A stretch of DNA of 60,344 nucleotides, from positions 1 through 60,344 of the forward strand of contig JAFTFE010000171.1 in NCBI GenBank assembly GCA_017449765.1, in the 5' to 3' direction. Positions 1 through 7,950 of this stretch are shown in pieces (positions within the stretch are counted from its first letter, which is position 1; every line of letters starts with the position of its first letter). The notes below the pieces were generated by a model. The model did no database searches. It saw only the letters and a list, made by a program, of their open reading frames with translations, and was not told the DNA's origin. This DNA comes from Lachnospiraceae bacterium. GTDB taxonomy: Bacteria > Bacillota > Clostridia > Lachnospirales > Lachnospiraceae. A program made the translations under genes and the position numbers.

Positions 1-2
1 GT

Positions 3-410
3 TTTTCATTAGATGAAAAATATATAAAAAGAAGTGGAGTTAATTATATTAAATATTGTGAATATGAAGTATATGAAAATATAGATGAGTTTTTTTCAAA
101 AAATAAAGGTACTTATTATTTTTTAACTAGATATGGTCATAAACCACATACATCATTTGATTATTCTAATAAAGAAGAAAATATTTATTTTTTCTTTGGA
201 AAGGAATCAACAGGAATTCCTACAAATATTTTAAAACCATACATAGATAAGTGCATGAGAATTCCTATGACAGATAAATATAGAGCATTAAATGTATCTA
301 ATGCTGTTGCTATAATGATATATGAAGCATTAAGACAACAAGATTATTTAGATCTTTTAAGAGATGAACCTCATAAATCTAGTAACTTTATTGAAGAAAG
401 TGGTGATTAA
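3..410 (+). CDS. trmL: tRNA (cytidine/uridine-34 2'-O)-methyltransferase, C-terminal part (5' end off the window)
   Basis: An open frame runs from base 3 to the TAA at 408-410 with no start inside the window, giving the last 135 residues of a SPOUT-class methyltransferase. The knot motifs are visible: FFFGKESTGIP near the middle and RIPMTDKYRALNVSNAVAI near the end. TrmL methylates the ribose of the wobble base of certain leucine tRNAs. Codons are overwhelmingly A/T-ending (TTA, AAA, AAT, ATA), unlike the flagellar genes that begin at ~720. This and the opposite strand suggest that the fragment comes from a different, very AT-rich genome. The family call is firm; the trmL subfamily is likely rather than proven. 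Confidence 0.85.
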   Translation, partial: FSLDEKYIKRSGVNYIKYCEYEVYENIDEFFSKNKGTYYFLTRYGHKPHTSFDYSNKEENIYFFFGKESTGIPTNILKPYIDKCMRIPMTDKYRALNVSNAVAIMIYEALRQQDYLDLLRDEPHKSSNFIEESGD

Positions 411-681
411 ATTGAAATGTAAACACTGTGGTCATGCCCTTTCTAATAATTCACCAATTTGTCCTCATTGTGGTATGCTAATGAGTGAAGAACAATTAAA
501 AAGAAGAAAAGAACTAAACGGTTATAATAATCCATATATGCAAAGATTAAATAAACTAAATGAAGAAAAATTAAAGTATAAAATTGAAGAAAATGAAGAA
601 CATATTAATATAGGGGCTATTATAGTAATTATAGCTATAGTACTAATAGTTATTTTAATAGCCATATTATTAAATGGGTGA
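403..681 (+). CDS. Zinc-ribbon protein with C-terminal membrane anchor
   Basis: A short protein with an N-terminal zinc ribbon (CKHCGHAL, then CPHCGMLM), a charged helical middle, and one hydrophobic segment of about 22 residues at the C-terminus (IGAIIVIIAIVLIVILIAILL). I place the start at GTG 403, which overlaps the trmL stop; TTG 412 is also possible. An ATG at 364 lies inside trmL and is less likely. Proteins of this shape are common in Bacilli and Mollicutes relatives and have no fixed function. Codon use is as AT-rich as trmL, so it belongs to the same foreign segment. Confidence 0.7.
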   Translation: MIKLKCKHCGHALSNNSPICPHCGMLMSEEQLKRRKELNGYNNPYMQRLNKLNEEKLKYKIEENEEHINIGAIIVIIAIVLIVILIAILLNG

Positions 682-686
682 TAAAA

Positions 687-740
687 ATGAATGTAGCACT
701 ACTTTGTATTGAAATATTATCTATCTCAATAATACAATAC
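687..740. other. Junction between an AT-rich foreign segment and the flagellar locus
   Basis: On the plus strand a new gene seems to start at ATG 687, just after the zinc-ribbon stop, reading MNVALLCIEIL, and then loses sense. On the minus strand motB reads normally through ASILVKYK and IIEID and then turns into unrelated residues where the family has GHTDN. The two coherent reading frames therefore meet near 715-725. Base composition and coding strand change at the same point. There is no insertion sequence, tRNA or long repeat here to explain a natural join. Confidence 0.7.
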
Positions 741-1333
741 TTATATTTCACCAAAATGCTGGCAATTTTTTGAAGAAACATCTTTGAATCTTCTCTTACC
801 TCAGCTTTTCCTGAATCAAAAAGTATTGATCCATTCAAGTTAAGTTCCACATACTGAGCGTTATAATCAAGTATTATCTGATCATCTATGGTATACGACT
901 CTGCCATCTGAACTATCTCTTCATACATTTCCTCAGATTGTTCCTCACCGCGTTTGTCGTATTCTTCTTTTAACTCCTCATCCGACAGCTGTCCGGACAG
1001 ATTGCCGGCATCTGTAGCAGACGAAGAAATATTATCTCCCGAATTGCCCTCTATGGCTTTTCCCGCCTCGGTTAAGATGCTCATCACATCAGGAACCTGA
1101 GTAACGCCGCCCGACATCATATCTCCTGATAAAAGGGATACCTGACTGTCATTCATGATTGAAAATGATACATTATTAAACGAAGCGGCTATCTTCTGTA
1201 TCTTACCCTCATCCATTGTAGAACTTGCAAAAAGCAACACGAAGAAACAAAGTAAGAGGTTCATAAGGTCACTAAATGTCGCCATCCACGCCGGTGAGCC
1301 TTCTTCTGCAGGTTGTTCTTTCTTCTTAGCCAT
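722..1333 (-). CDS. motB: Flagellar stator protein MotB, C-terminally truncated at the junction
   Basis: The N-terminus has the MotB plug and membrane segment (WMATFSDLMNLLLCFFVLLF), including the proton-channel aspartate at about residue 22. A long linker follows, then the start of the OmpA-like peptidoglycan-binding domain (VELNLNGSILFDSGKAEV). The peptidoglycan-contacting GHTDN motif and everything after it are missing because the sequence changes identity near 720. An open frame continues to 650 but encodes unrelated residues. The ATG at 1331-1333 overlaps the motA TAA by one base (TAATG), the usual stator pair coupling. As seen, this product could not anchor the motor; the truncation probably belongs to the chimeric join rather than to the organism. 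Confidence 0.88.
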
Positions 1334-2115
1334 TACTGTCCACCGCCTTCTTCACCAAATGAAGCTCTATCCTTAGGTGAAAGGAACGCCTTAAGCTTCT
1401 CTTCTATTACTCTCGGGTTCTCACCTGCCTGAATAGATAAAATACCCTCTATCATAACTTCTTTTAACTTAATCTCACTATCATTTAATTTTGCAAGCTT
1501 GCTTGATGCCGGTGCACAAACCCAGTTTGCAAGCACAGAACCATAAAGTGTTGTAATAAGAGCAACTGCCATATTAGGACCGATAGAATCCGGATCAGAC
1601 AAGTCTTTAAGCATCAAGATAAGACCGATAAGTGTACCAATCATACCCCATGCCGGTCCCATAGACGCAACATCCTTCCAGAAGCCTATATTTTCCTGAT
1701 GTCTTGAATCAACATTTATAATCTCAGCTTCAAGTATACTTCTTACAAGCTCCGGATCAGTACCATCGACTATAAGCATAATTCCTTTCTTCATAAACTC
1801 ATCATCAAGAGAATTTGCCGATTCTTCAAGCGCTAAAAGTCCTTCACGTCTTGCAAGGTTGGAAAGCTCAATAATTGATTTGATGGTATCTGTCTCACTA
1901 TTCTTAGGAGTTTTAAAAATCAGAAGATATGATTTCAATCCCGCAAGGAATCCCTTTAACGGATTCATCGCAAGAATAGTACCAAAAGCACCGCCAAATG
2001 TAATGTATACCGAAGGCATATCTATGAAGGTTTCAGTAAGAGCACTAAAACCGCCCATACCATTTATCATAAGGAACGCTGCCAATATTATACCGATAAT
2101 TGATGCTAAATCCAA
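1333..2115 (-). CDS. motA: Flagellar motor stator protein MotA
   Basis: A four-helix stator subunit that forms the proton channel with MotB and drives FliG. Helices lie at about residues 3-22, 28-50, 145-168 and 178-203. The conserved MGPAWGMIGTLIGL stretch of helix 3 and ALITTLYGSVLAN of helix 4 are present. I place the start at TTG 2113-2115 because GAGGTGG sits six bases upstream; the longer frame from TTG 2130 would have to start inside that ribosome site. The result is 260 residues, normal for the family. It lies between flbD and motB in one transcription unit. Confidence 0.93.
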   Translation of the reverse strand: MDLASIIGIILAAFLMINGMGGFSALTETFIDMPSVYITFGGAFGTILAMNPLKGFLAGLKSYLLIFKTPKNSETDTIKSIIELSNLARREGLLALEESANSLDDEFMKKGIMLIVDGTDPELVRSILEAEIINVDSRHQENIGFWKDVASMGPAWGMIGTLIGLILMLKDLSDPDSIGPNMAVALITTLYGSVLANWVCAPASSKLAKLNDSEIKLKEVMIEGILSIQAGENPRVIEEKLKAFLSPKDRASFGEEGGGQ

Positions 2116-2147
2116 CTTAAGCCACCTCAAAAACTAATATACATAAG

Positions 2148-2336
2148 CTAAATAGCCATATGTATCTTTCTCTTATAATTTATAACCAGGTTAACAACTT
2201 CATCGCTTGATTCCGCAACAATAAGTTTCTTTCCGCTGGTAAGTGTAATAACCGTATCAGGAGTTTCCTCAACCATCTCTATAAGTTCGGCATTAATAAT
2301 AATTTTTGAACCCTTTAATCTGGTTACTTCTATCAT
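2148..2336 (-). CDS. flbD: Flagellar protein FlbD
   Basis: A 62-residue protein beginning MIEVTRLKGSKIIINAEL and containing EETPDTVITLTSGKKLIV, a close match to the short FlbD family found between flgE and motA in clostridia and bacilli. In Bacillus the homologue (SwrD) raises motor power; that role is inferred here. The start is ATG 2334-2336, preceded by GGGAG eight bases upstream. A longer frame from 2351 adds only MGVYK and would begin inside the ribosome site. It is the first gene of the flbD-motA-motB unit, behind its own promoter. Confidence 0.9.
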   Translation of the reverse strand: MIEVTRLKGSKIIINAELIEMVEETPDTVITLTSGKKLIVAESSDEVVNLVINYKRKIHMAI

Positions 2337-2397
2337 TTTGTAAACTCCCATCTCAAAAAAACAAAGTAATACTACATAAGCAAACTTATACTGACTA

Positions 2398-2426
2398 ATT
2401 ATAGCACATATTGTATTTTATGTCTA
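2398..2426 (-). promoter_or_regulatory. Sigma-A type promoter for flbD-motA-motB
   Basis: On the minus strand TAGACA (2421-2426), 17 bases, then a perfect TATAAT (2398-2403), about 60 bases upstream of the flbD start. It lies just beyond the terminator after flgE, so the stator genes can be transcribed apart from the hook-basal-body operon. Confidence 0.65.
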
Positions 2427-2467
2427 CAAAAAAAGTAAAAAAGGCACCGTCCAAAAGACAGTGCCTT
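2427..2467 (-). terminator. Rho-independent terminator after flgE
   Basis: On the minus strand an 11-bp stem AAGGCACTGTC / GACGGTGCCTT (one G-U pair) with a five-base loop is followed by a T-rich tail. It starts about ten bases after the flgE stop and ends the long flgB-to-flgE operon. Confidence 0.88.
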
Positions 2468-2477
2468 ATGTTTAATA

Positions 2478-3875
2478 TTATCTCTTGAGATTTACTAATT
2501 CTTCAAGCATTGAATCTGAAGTTGTAATGATTCTTGAATTAGCCTGGAAACCTCTCTGAGTAGTTATCATATCGGTAAATTCTGCTGACAAATCTACATT
2601 TGACATTTCCAAAACACCCTGTGACATCTTGCCTCCGTTTTCATCAACAGCAGAACCTATTCCATCGAATGTACCCGAGTTCTGAGTTGTAGTATAAAGG
2701 CTTTCACCGATTGCTTCAAGTCCCATAGGGTTATCAAAATTAGCAACAGCTATCTGACCCATGAGTTTTGTCTCACCATTTGTATATGTACCGTATATCT
2801 TACCCGAGTTATCTATAGCAACATCGGTAAGCTTACCTGCAGCTCTTCCGCCGCCCTTTGCATCAAGACCGGTTCTAACCATCTTAGCTGTTGATTTTCC
2901 ATCAGACTTATACATTGTAAGGTTTGAAAAATCAACACTAACTCCATCAGTCTTCACGCCATCTATAACGGATGTAAATACATCAGCCTTATCACCCTGA
3001 GGAGTTATGGCAAGGAGTGCCTCCTTATTTCCTGCTGAGCCGGCATATTCAAAAGTACCTGAATCAGCATCAAATTTTATCTGTATTGAATTGCCGCCGC
3101 CGATTGTAGCAGTATATCCGCCCTCAACCACATCTGTAGAAGGATCATCAGCACCTGTTATGGTTACATTGTTTGCATCCTTTACAGATACAAGTTCAAG
3201 ATTGTAAAGCGATTTATCAGTCTGACTCGGATCCTGTGTCATCTTGAATTTTACGGTATAATCATAACCAAGATTGTCATATATGGAAACAGTTATTGTC
3301 TTGCCATCTGCAGAAGTAAGCTCAGTATCAGTTAAATCTACATTTCCTGTCATATGAGCTTTTGAAGTCATTTCAGGAGCAGAAACCTTATTAGCTTCTG
3401 ACTCAGGATATAAAGCTGATACAGTATCTTTTCTTATTCTTGTAGGATCATCCGGGTCTACCTGCCAACCCATTACCTGATAACCATTACTTGTAGTAAG
3501 ACATCCTACAGCATCTGTCTGGAACGCACCAACTTTGGTAAAGTAATTCTGTCCTCCTCTTGATACGATGAAAAAGCTTGAATCATTGAGCATCAAATCA
3601 TAAGGGTTATTTGTACTCTGTGCTGCACCGGTTGTCATTGATGCCTGTATTGAAGCCATCTTTGTTCCAAGACCTATCTGAGTGGCATTTGTACCACCTG
3701 TTGACTCCTGTGCACCTGTAGCACTTGAAGTCTTTTGATATAATACATCTCTGAATAATACACTTGAAGACTTAAATCCTATTGTATTAACGTTTGCTAT
3801 GTTGTTACCAATTACATCCATCTTTGTCTGGTGAGTCTTAAGACCTGCAACACCAGAATAAAGTGATCTCATCAT
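2478..3875 (-). CDS. flgE: Flagellar hook protein FlgE
   Basis: 465 residues with the flagellar rod/hook signature at the N-terminus (MMRSLYSGVAGLKTHQTKMD, then VIGNNIANVNTIGFKSS) and the matching C-terminal segment (GVLEMSNVDLSAEFTDMI, then TQRGFQANSRIITTSD). Both ends form the coiled-coil D0 domain of the hook filament; the middle is the variable exposed domain. It is exported by the flagellar type III system and capped by FlgD. AGGAGGG lies nine bases upstream of the first of two adjacent ATG codons. It is the last gene before the operon terminator. Confidence 0.95.
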   Translation of the reverse strand: MMRSLYSGVAGLKTHQTKMDVIGNNIANVNTIGFKSSSVLFRDVLYQKTSSATGAQESTGGTNATQIGLGTKMASIQASMTTGAAQSTNNPYDLMLNDSSFFIVSRGGQNYFTKVGAFQTDAVGCLTTSNGYQVMGWQVDPDDPTRIRKDTVSALYPESEANKVSAPEMTSKAHMTGNVDLTDTELTSADGKTITVSIYDNLGYDYTVKFKMTQDPSQTDKSLYNLELVSVKDANNVTITGADDPSTDVVEGGYTATIGGGNSIQIKFDADSGTFEYAGSAGNKEALLAITPQGDKADVFTSVIDGVKTDGVSVDFSNLTMYKSDGKSTAKMVRTGLDAKGGGRAAGKLTDVAIDNSGKIYGTYTNGETKLMGQIAVANFDNPMGLEAIGESLYTTTQNSGTFDGIGSAVDENGGKMSQGVLEMSNVDLSAEFTDMITTQRGFQANSRIITTSDSMLEELVNLKR

Positions 3876-3973
3876 AATGATTGCCCTCCTATTTTTTAAT
3901 CCCTTCTGTCATTCCGGGATATCAAGAGCCTCCTTGTATTTTTAAATACTTCGGTCCGGCTGTCAAAAAGTTA

Positions 3974-4369
3974 CTAAACTATTACTGCTCCATCAATATT
4001 GGTAAAGACATTACTATCTTCATTTTGTTCCAAAGCTGTGACAACTGTGTTGTTCTTAACATTTACTATAAACGCCAGATTATCCATCATAACCAGTGTG
4101 TCATTTATGCTTTTATCTCTTGCCCTCTCAACGCCCTCGTTAAGCCTTAGCTTCTGTGACGGAGAAAGCGTTATGTTTCTGCTTTCAAGTCTTTGATTAG
4201 CATGCTTTGAAAATTTCACATCATCACTTTCAGGATTTGTCTTTGCAGCAAATATTTCCTGAAATGATTCATGTTCGGTGGTATCTTCTGTATCAGCAGT
4301 CTTTGTATTATGAAGATATAAATCATTTACCTGCTCAATGGATATAAGTCTTGCATTTAATCCATCCAT
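3974..4369 (-). CDS. Flagellar operon protein of the TIGR02530 family
   Basis: 131 residues. The recognisable part is FSKHANQRLESRNITLS followed by LNEGVERARDKSINDTLVM, the core of the small conserved family encoded between flgD and flgE in Firmicutes and spirochaetes. Its exact role is not settled; a part in hook assembly or export is usually inferred from position. The first 45 residues are acidic and not conserved. The gene sits in the expected place, 22 bases after flgD. Confidence 0.85.
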   Translation of the reverse strand: MDGLNARLISIEQVNDLYLHNTKTADTEDTTEHESFQEIFAAKTNPESDDVKFSKHANQRLESRNITLSPSQKLRLNEGVERARDKSINDTLVMMDNLAFIVNVKNNTVVTALEQNEDSNVFTNIDGAVIV

Positions 4370-4391
4370 AATATCTCCACCTTCTTATTAA

Positions 4392-4925
4392 CTATGCTTC
4401 AGCTGTCGTTGTATTTGCTCCTGCGTCGGAAGCTGCTTTTTCTGTAGTCTCAGCTGTCTTAGCTGCGTCATCATTCTCATGTTCCTTAAGATACAGATAG
4501 TAATCATAATCTACAACAGAATCCAAATCGCTTACCGGATAATAGTTGTCATTTATTGAAAGCATTACTTCGCCATTTTTAACTGTTGCATATTGAACAA
4601 GTCCGCTTACTACAGTTTCTTTACCTGCCGAATCTGTAGAATTCATAAGTACATACTTGCCAACCAAATCAAGTCCGCTGCTCTTGTCTATAGAACTGCT
4701 GATATTCATCGTTGCTTCAAGTGATGAATATTGTGCAAGCTGCGACATATACTCCGTATTATCGGTAGGGTTCATAGGATCCTGATATTTCATCTGGGTT
4801 ACAAGCAGTTGCAAAAAAGCATCTTTATCAAGATCGTTTGATTTCTCGCTCTTTTTTGATGAGGCAGCTGTCTTTGATGCAGAAGCGATATCAGTTACCG
4901 CAGAATCAATTCCTATATTAGCCAT
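4392..4925 (-). CDS. flgD: Flagellar hook assembly (cap) protein FlgD
   Basis: 177 residues. The N-terminal FlgD signature is clear: DAFLQLLVTQMKYQDPMNPT, then NTEYMSQLAQYSSLEAT. FlgD caps the growing hook and guides FlgE addition. The C-terminal half (LDLVGKYVLMNSTD and onward) resembles the short FlgD/Tudor-like region, ending in an Ala/Thr/Glu-rich tail. The protein is shorter than the ~220 residues of enteric FlgD, as is common in clostridia. It follows fliK with a 24-base gap. Confidence 0.92.
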   Translation of the reverse strand: MANIGIDSAVTDIASASKTAASSKKSEKSNDLDKDAFLQLLVTQMKYQDPMNPTDNTEYMSQLAQYSSLEATMNISSSIDKSSGLDLVGKYVLMNSTDSAGKETVVSGLVQYATVKNGEVMLSINDNYYPVSDLDSVVDYDYYLYLKEHENDDAAKTAETTEKAASDAGANTTTAEA

Positions 4926-4949
4926 ATTATGTCTCCTTTCATTAATTTA

Positions 4950-6713
4950 TTATATAGAATAGCTTACACTGCTACCCTGTGCTCTTAAAATCTCAGTTTC
5001 CAACGGTTCATCAGAAGAAGTCTCATCCGCCATACCGTTCGAATTAACGTGACCGTTTCTTGAGTTATTGTTATTTTGTTTATCTCCTTCTGCCATCCCC
5101 TGCTGTTCATCCTCAAAGAAACCGTAATTTGCTATGGTTACTTCCACCGCCTCAACCTTTAAATCCTGATTATTAAGTGTCTCTCTCAATGTAGCGATAT
5201 TAGCTTCTATAGCATTTTTAGCAGCTTCTGTCTCAGCTACTATATGAGCTTCCATAACGCCATTTCTCGAACTTACCGTTATCTGAACTTTACCAAGGCT
5301 TTCAGGATTAAGTCTCATATCAAGTGTTGTAACATCATTTGATATATTGGCTTTGATTTCGTCGACAACCTGTCTTAATATGTCCGCCTGCTGTATATCC
5401 TCGGTAAATGCCTGTGTTCCTTCGACATCCTCCGCAACAACCTCATTTATGGCATTGCTAAGATTGTTGATTATACTTTCGCTCATTGTATCAAAGCTTT
5501 CAGATGAGCCGTCTTTTGATGTTTGATTATCAGCACCATTATTAACGGTTATTTTAACATCATCATTAATATTATCGGCATTTTGAGAAATATCTGAATA
5601 GTCTGTCGCTTTATAATCTGCTAATTCGATGTCTTCTTCATTTGATATTTCATCTACCTTTTCTATTATATCCTTTAATGATACCTGTACTTCATTTAGT
5701 ACGTTACCCTCTGTATCAACAGGAATATACTTATTTTCAAGCGTTTCATTATTAAGAAAGTCCTCTGCTTCGATATCAAATGCTTCGAATTCCCGAATCA
5801 TATCAGATACCGTTGAATCAATATCTTTTACAAGTGAAGCAATCTGTTCATTGATAAGTATATCTACCTCTGAAACATCCTGTATTTCAAATACTATTTC
5901 ATTCACATTTTCGGTATTCAACAAATCTCCCGAACCTAATCCAAGAGATGACATAGCGTCATTTATATCATCATCGGTTACATCAAGTTTTTGTTCGATT
6001 ATATTTTTTATATCGTTAATGAGATTAGCTAATTCTGCAGCAAATTCTGAAATAATATCATCAATCTTTTTATCTGTATCTTCCGTTTTATCGGGTAAGA
6101 CAGAAGATATTTTAACAATATCATCTGTTTCATCAATAACCGGCATAAAAGGTGTATGAACATCTTCAGCCTGTACATCTTCAGCCTGTACATCTTCAGC
6201 CTGTACATCTTCAGCCTGAATACTTTCAACCTGCACACCTTCAATCAGATTTTCATTATAAGTATTGACAACAACGAAATCATCAATTTCCGCTTCATTG
6301 TCTGCACTCTCATCGGATATTATAACATCATTAGTGTTAACATCATCTTCATTCTTTATATTTTTATCAGATTCTGTATTGGCACTCTGATCAACATCAT
6401 TTTTTGAGTTTTTTACGTTATCAGGTGTTTTTTTACCGCTGATATTTGATTCTGAATCATCATTAGTCTTTTTCTCTGAAGTCAGGGAAATTTTTTTGTC
6501 AGATTGGTTTTTATTTACATCATTTGCAGAAGTTATTGAATCTGTACTTTTATTAAAATTTCCACTTGTATCTTTGTTTAATTCATTTGAGGTCATATTT
6601 ATTATACTTGAAAATGAATCCGATGCCTTTTCCTCGGATTTTGACTTTGAATTAGCTTTAGAAACATTAGAAACTATATCAACCGAGCTTATTCCTTTTG
6701 TCGAAATCACCAT
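4950..6713 (-). CDS. fliK: Flagellar hook-length control protein FliK
   Basis: 587 residues. The conserved C-terminal domain is seen at about residues 455-530: LDMRLNPESLGKVQITVS, then EAHIVAETEAAKNAIEANI and LRETLNNQDLKVEAVEV. FliK is secreted as a molecular ruler and switches export from hook to filament substrates. The N-terminal 440 residues are low complexity, rich in Ser, Asn, Asp, Glu and Lys, typical of the ruler part. At about residues 160-185 there is a run of five-residue repeats (VQAED). GAAAGGAGAG precedes the ATG. Confidence 0.9.
   Translation of the reverse strand: MVISTKGISSVDIVSNVSKANSKSKSEEKASDSFSSIINMTSNELNKDTSGNFNKSTDSITSANDVNKNQSDKKISLTSEKKTNDDSESNISGKKTPDNVKNSKNDVDQSANTESDKNIKNEDDVNTNDVIISDESADNEAEIDDFVVVNTYNENLIEGVQVESIQAEDVQAEDVQAEDVQAEDVHTPFMPVIDETDDIVKISSVLPDKTEDTDKKIDDIISEFAAELANLINDIKNIIEQKLDVTDDDINDAMSSLGLGSGDLLNTENVNEIVFEIQDVSEVDILINEQIASLVKDIDSTVSDMIREFEAFDIEAEDFLNNETLENKYIPVDTEGNVLNEVQVSLKDIIEKVDEISNEEDIELADYKATDYSDISQNADNINDDVKITVNNGADNQTSKDGSSESFDTMSESIINNLSNAINEVVAEDVEGTQAFTEDIQQADILRQVVDEIKANISNDVTTLDMRLNPESLGKVQITVSSRNGVMEAHIVAETEAAKNAIEANIATLRETLNNQDLKVEAVEVTIANYGFFEDEQQGMAEGDKQNNNNSRNGHVNSNGMADETSSDEPLETEILRAQGSSVSYSI
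6160..6234 (-). repeat. 15-bp tandem repeat inside fliK
   Basis: Four near-exact 15-base units (plus-strand ACATCTTCAGCCTGT) at 6160-6219, plus a degenerate fifth to 6234, encode VQAED/VQAEDVHT-type repeats on the minus strand. The unit keeps the frame, so copy number can change without breaking FliK. Confidence 0.9.
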
Positions 6714-6739
6714 ATATTCTCTCCTTTCATATTATTTCG

Positions 6740-7474
6740 TTATGGTAACAATTTCTTAGTCAGAGAAGCAGCAAATTCCGGATCCATCTCAGCTAAAATA
6801 TCAGCTTTACCCTCAGCACTCATATTATTCATAATAAGTGCGACTGTATCAAGGTCATTTTTCATACTCTGTAAAATCTCGGCAGCATTTTTAGCTTTCA
6901 TACTTTCATAGGTAACTGCCAAGTCTTTAATTTCCGAATCAACCTCTCTTGCCGAAATAAGCGATTCATAGATTTGTTCTGCCCTTTCAGGACTAATCTC
7001 ATTGTACCACTCAATATATGTATCGGCATCAGGAGCAGAATCTCCATAGACTATTTCATTATAAAATTCATTTTTTTTGGCTTCAAAATCCTCCTGATCG
7101 GTCTGAATTAAGGTTAAACGGTCAACTTCTGCCTGAAGTTCGGCATTCTTATCATTAAGGGCAACTATTTCCGCATCCTTTGAATTTATACTTTCATCCA
7201 TAATTTTTATCTGCTCCAGAGCCTCAGCCAAAGTATTATACGGATAATCACTTTCTTTGGCTACTTCTTCATCTGAAGCATCAGGAAGTATTTTATTTAT
7301 AACAGGAACATCCTTTAATACAGGTCTTAGAACCTCGCTTCCGAAACCGCCAACATCACATTTTATCAGAAGTGCCATAACGGAAAGAAAGGTAGTGATC
7401 ATCAGAACGGCAATCAATATGCCCACACCCTTCGAACTACCCTTTTCACCTCTATCCCTTTTATCCTTTGCCAT
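6740..7474 (-). CDS. Membrane-anchored coiled-coil flagellar protein, MotE/YlxF-like
   Basis: 244 residues: a basic N-terminus, one membrane helix at about residues 17-37 (VGILIAVLMITTFLSVMALLI), a coiled coil (about 95-125), and a C-terminal region (AKNAAEILQSM, then LDTVALIMNNMSAEGKADIL) like the MgtE N-terminal helical repeat found in MotE and YlxF. Proteins of this type sit between fliJ and fliK in many Firmicutes and are thought to help stator or export function; that is inferred here from family and place. It lies three bases after the fliJ stop with a GGAGGAA ribosome site. Confidence 0.75.
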   Translation of the reverse strand: MAKDKRDRGEKGSSKGVGILIAVLMITTFLSVMALLIKCDVGGFGSEVLRPVLKDVPVINKILPDASDEEVAKESDYPYNTLAEALEQIKIMDESINSKDAEIVALNDKNAELQAEVDRLTLIQTDQEDFEAKKNEFYNEIVYGDSAPDADTYIEWYNEISPERAEQIYESLISAREVDSEIKDLAVTYESMKAKNAAEILQSMKNDLDTVALIMNNMSAEGKADILAEMDPEFAASLTKKLLP

Positions 7475-7477
7475 ATC

Positions 7478-7936
7478 CTATTCCTCCACATCAACGGCCT
7501 TACTGCCGAATTGATAACTTACAACCTCATCTGTTTCTTTATTTTCCTGAGCATTTAATTCGGTCAGGAACTCATCAAATTTTTTCTCTTTAAGCTTTTC
7601 ATGCATTTTTCTTTCCTGCATGACCGTGTTAAGCTTTTGCCTGGCTTTTTCAAGATTCTTGCTCGCTTTTTTTACCTGTTCTTCCTGAGCATATATAAGG
7701 TCATCCATTACCTCCAATGCATTCTCACATTCCTGTATCTTAAGAAAATCCAGTTTTCCTGTCAGAGCTTCAAGATAAAGCTTATGATACTCCTCTTTTC
7801 TAAGGTTTAACTTGTCCAACTTTTCCTCCTCAAGAGTTAAGGCATGCCTTGCCTCGCCGTATTCCTGTTTTGCTGCTTCTTCGAGCTTCATCTTGATATC
7901 TAAAATATTCTGCATTCGATAAATAAATCTTGCCAA
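7478..7936 (-). CDS. fliJ: Flagellar export chaperone FliJ
   Basis: 152 residues, nearly all charged coiled coil, beginning MARFIYRMQNILDIKMKLEE, the usual FliJ N-terminus. FliJ is the central stalk of the export ATPase and escorts empty chaperones. I place the start at TTG 7934-7936 because GAGGTG lies six bases upstream; the longer frame begins at a GTG that is part of that ribosome site. It sits directly after fliI, as in most flagellar operons. Confidence 0.9.
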   Translation of the reverse strand: MARFIYRMQNILDIKMKLEEAAKQEYGEARHALTLEEEKLDKLNLRKEEYHKLYLEALTGKLDFLKIQECENALEVMDDLIYAQEEQVKKASKNLEKARQKLNTVMQERKMHEKLKEKKFDEFLTELNAQENKETDEVVSYQFGSKAVDVEE

Positions 7937-7950
7937 ATAAAACACCTCAA

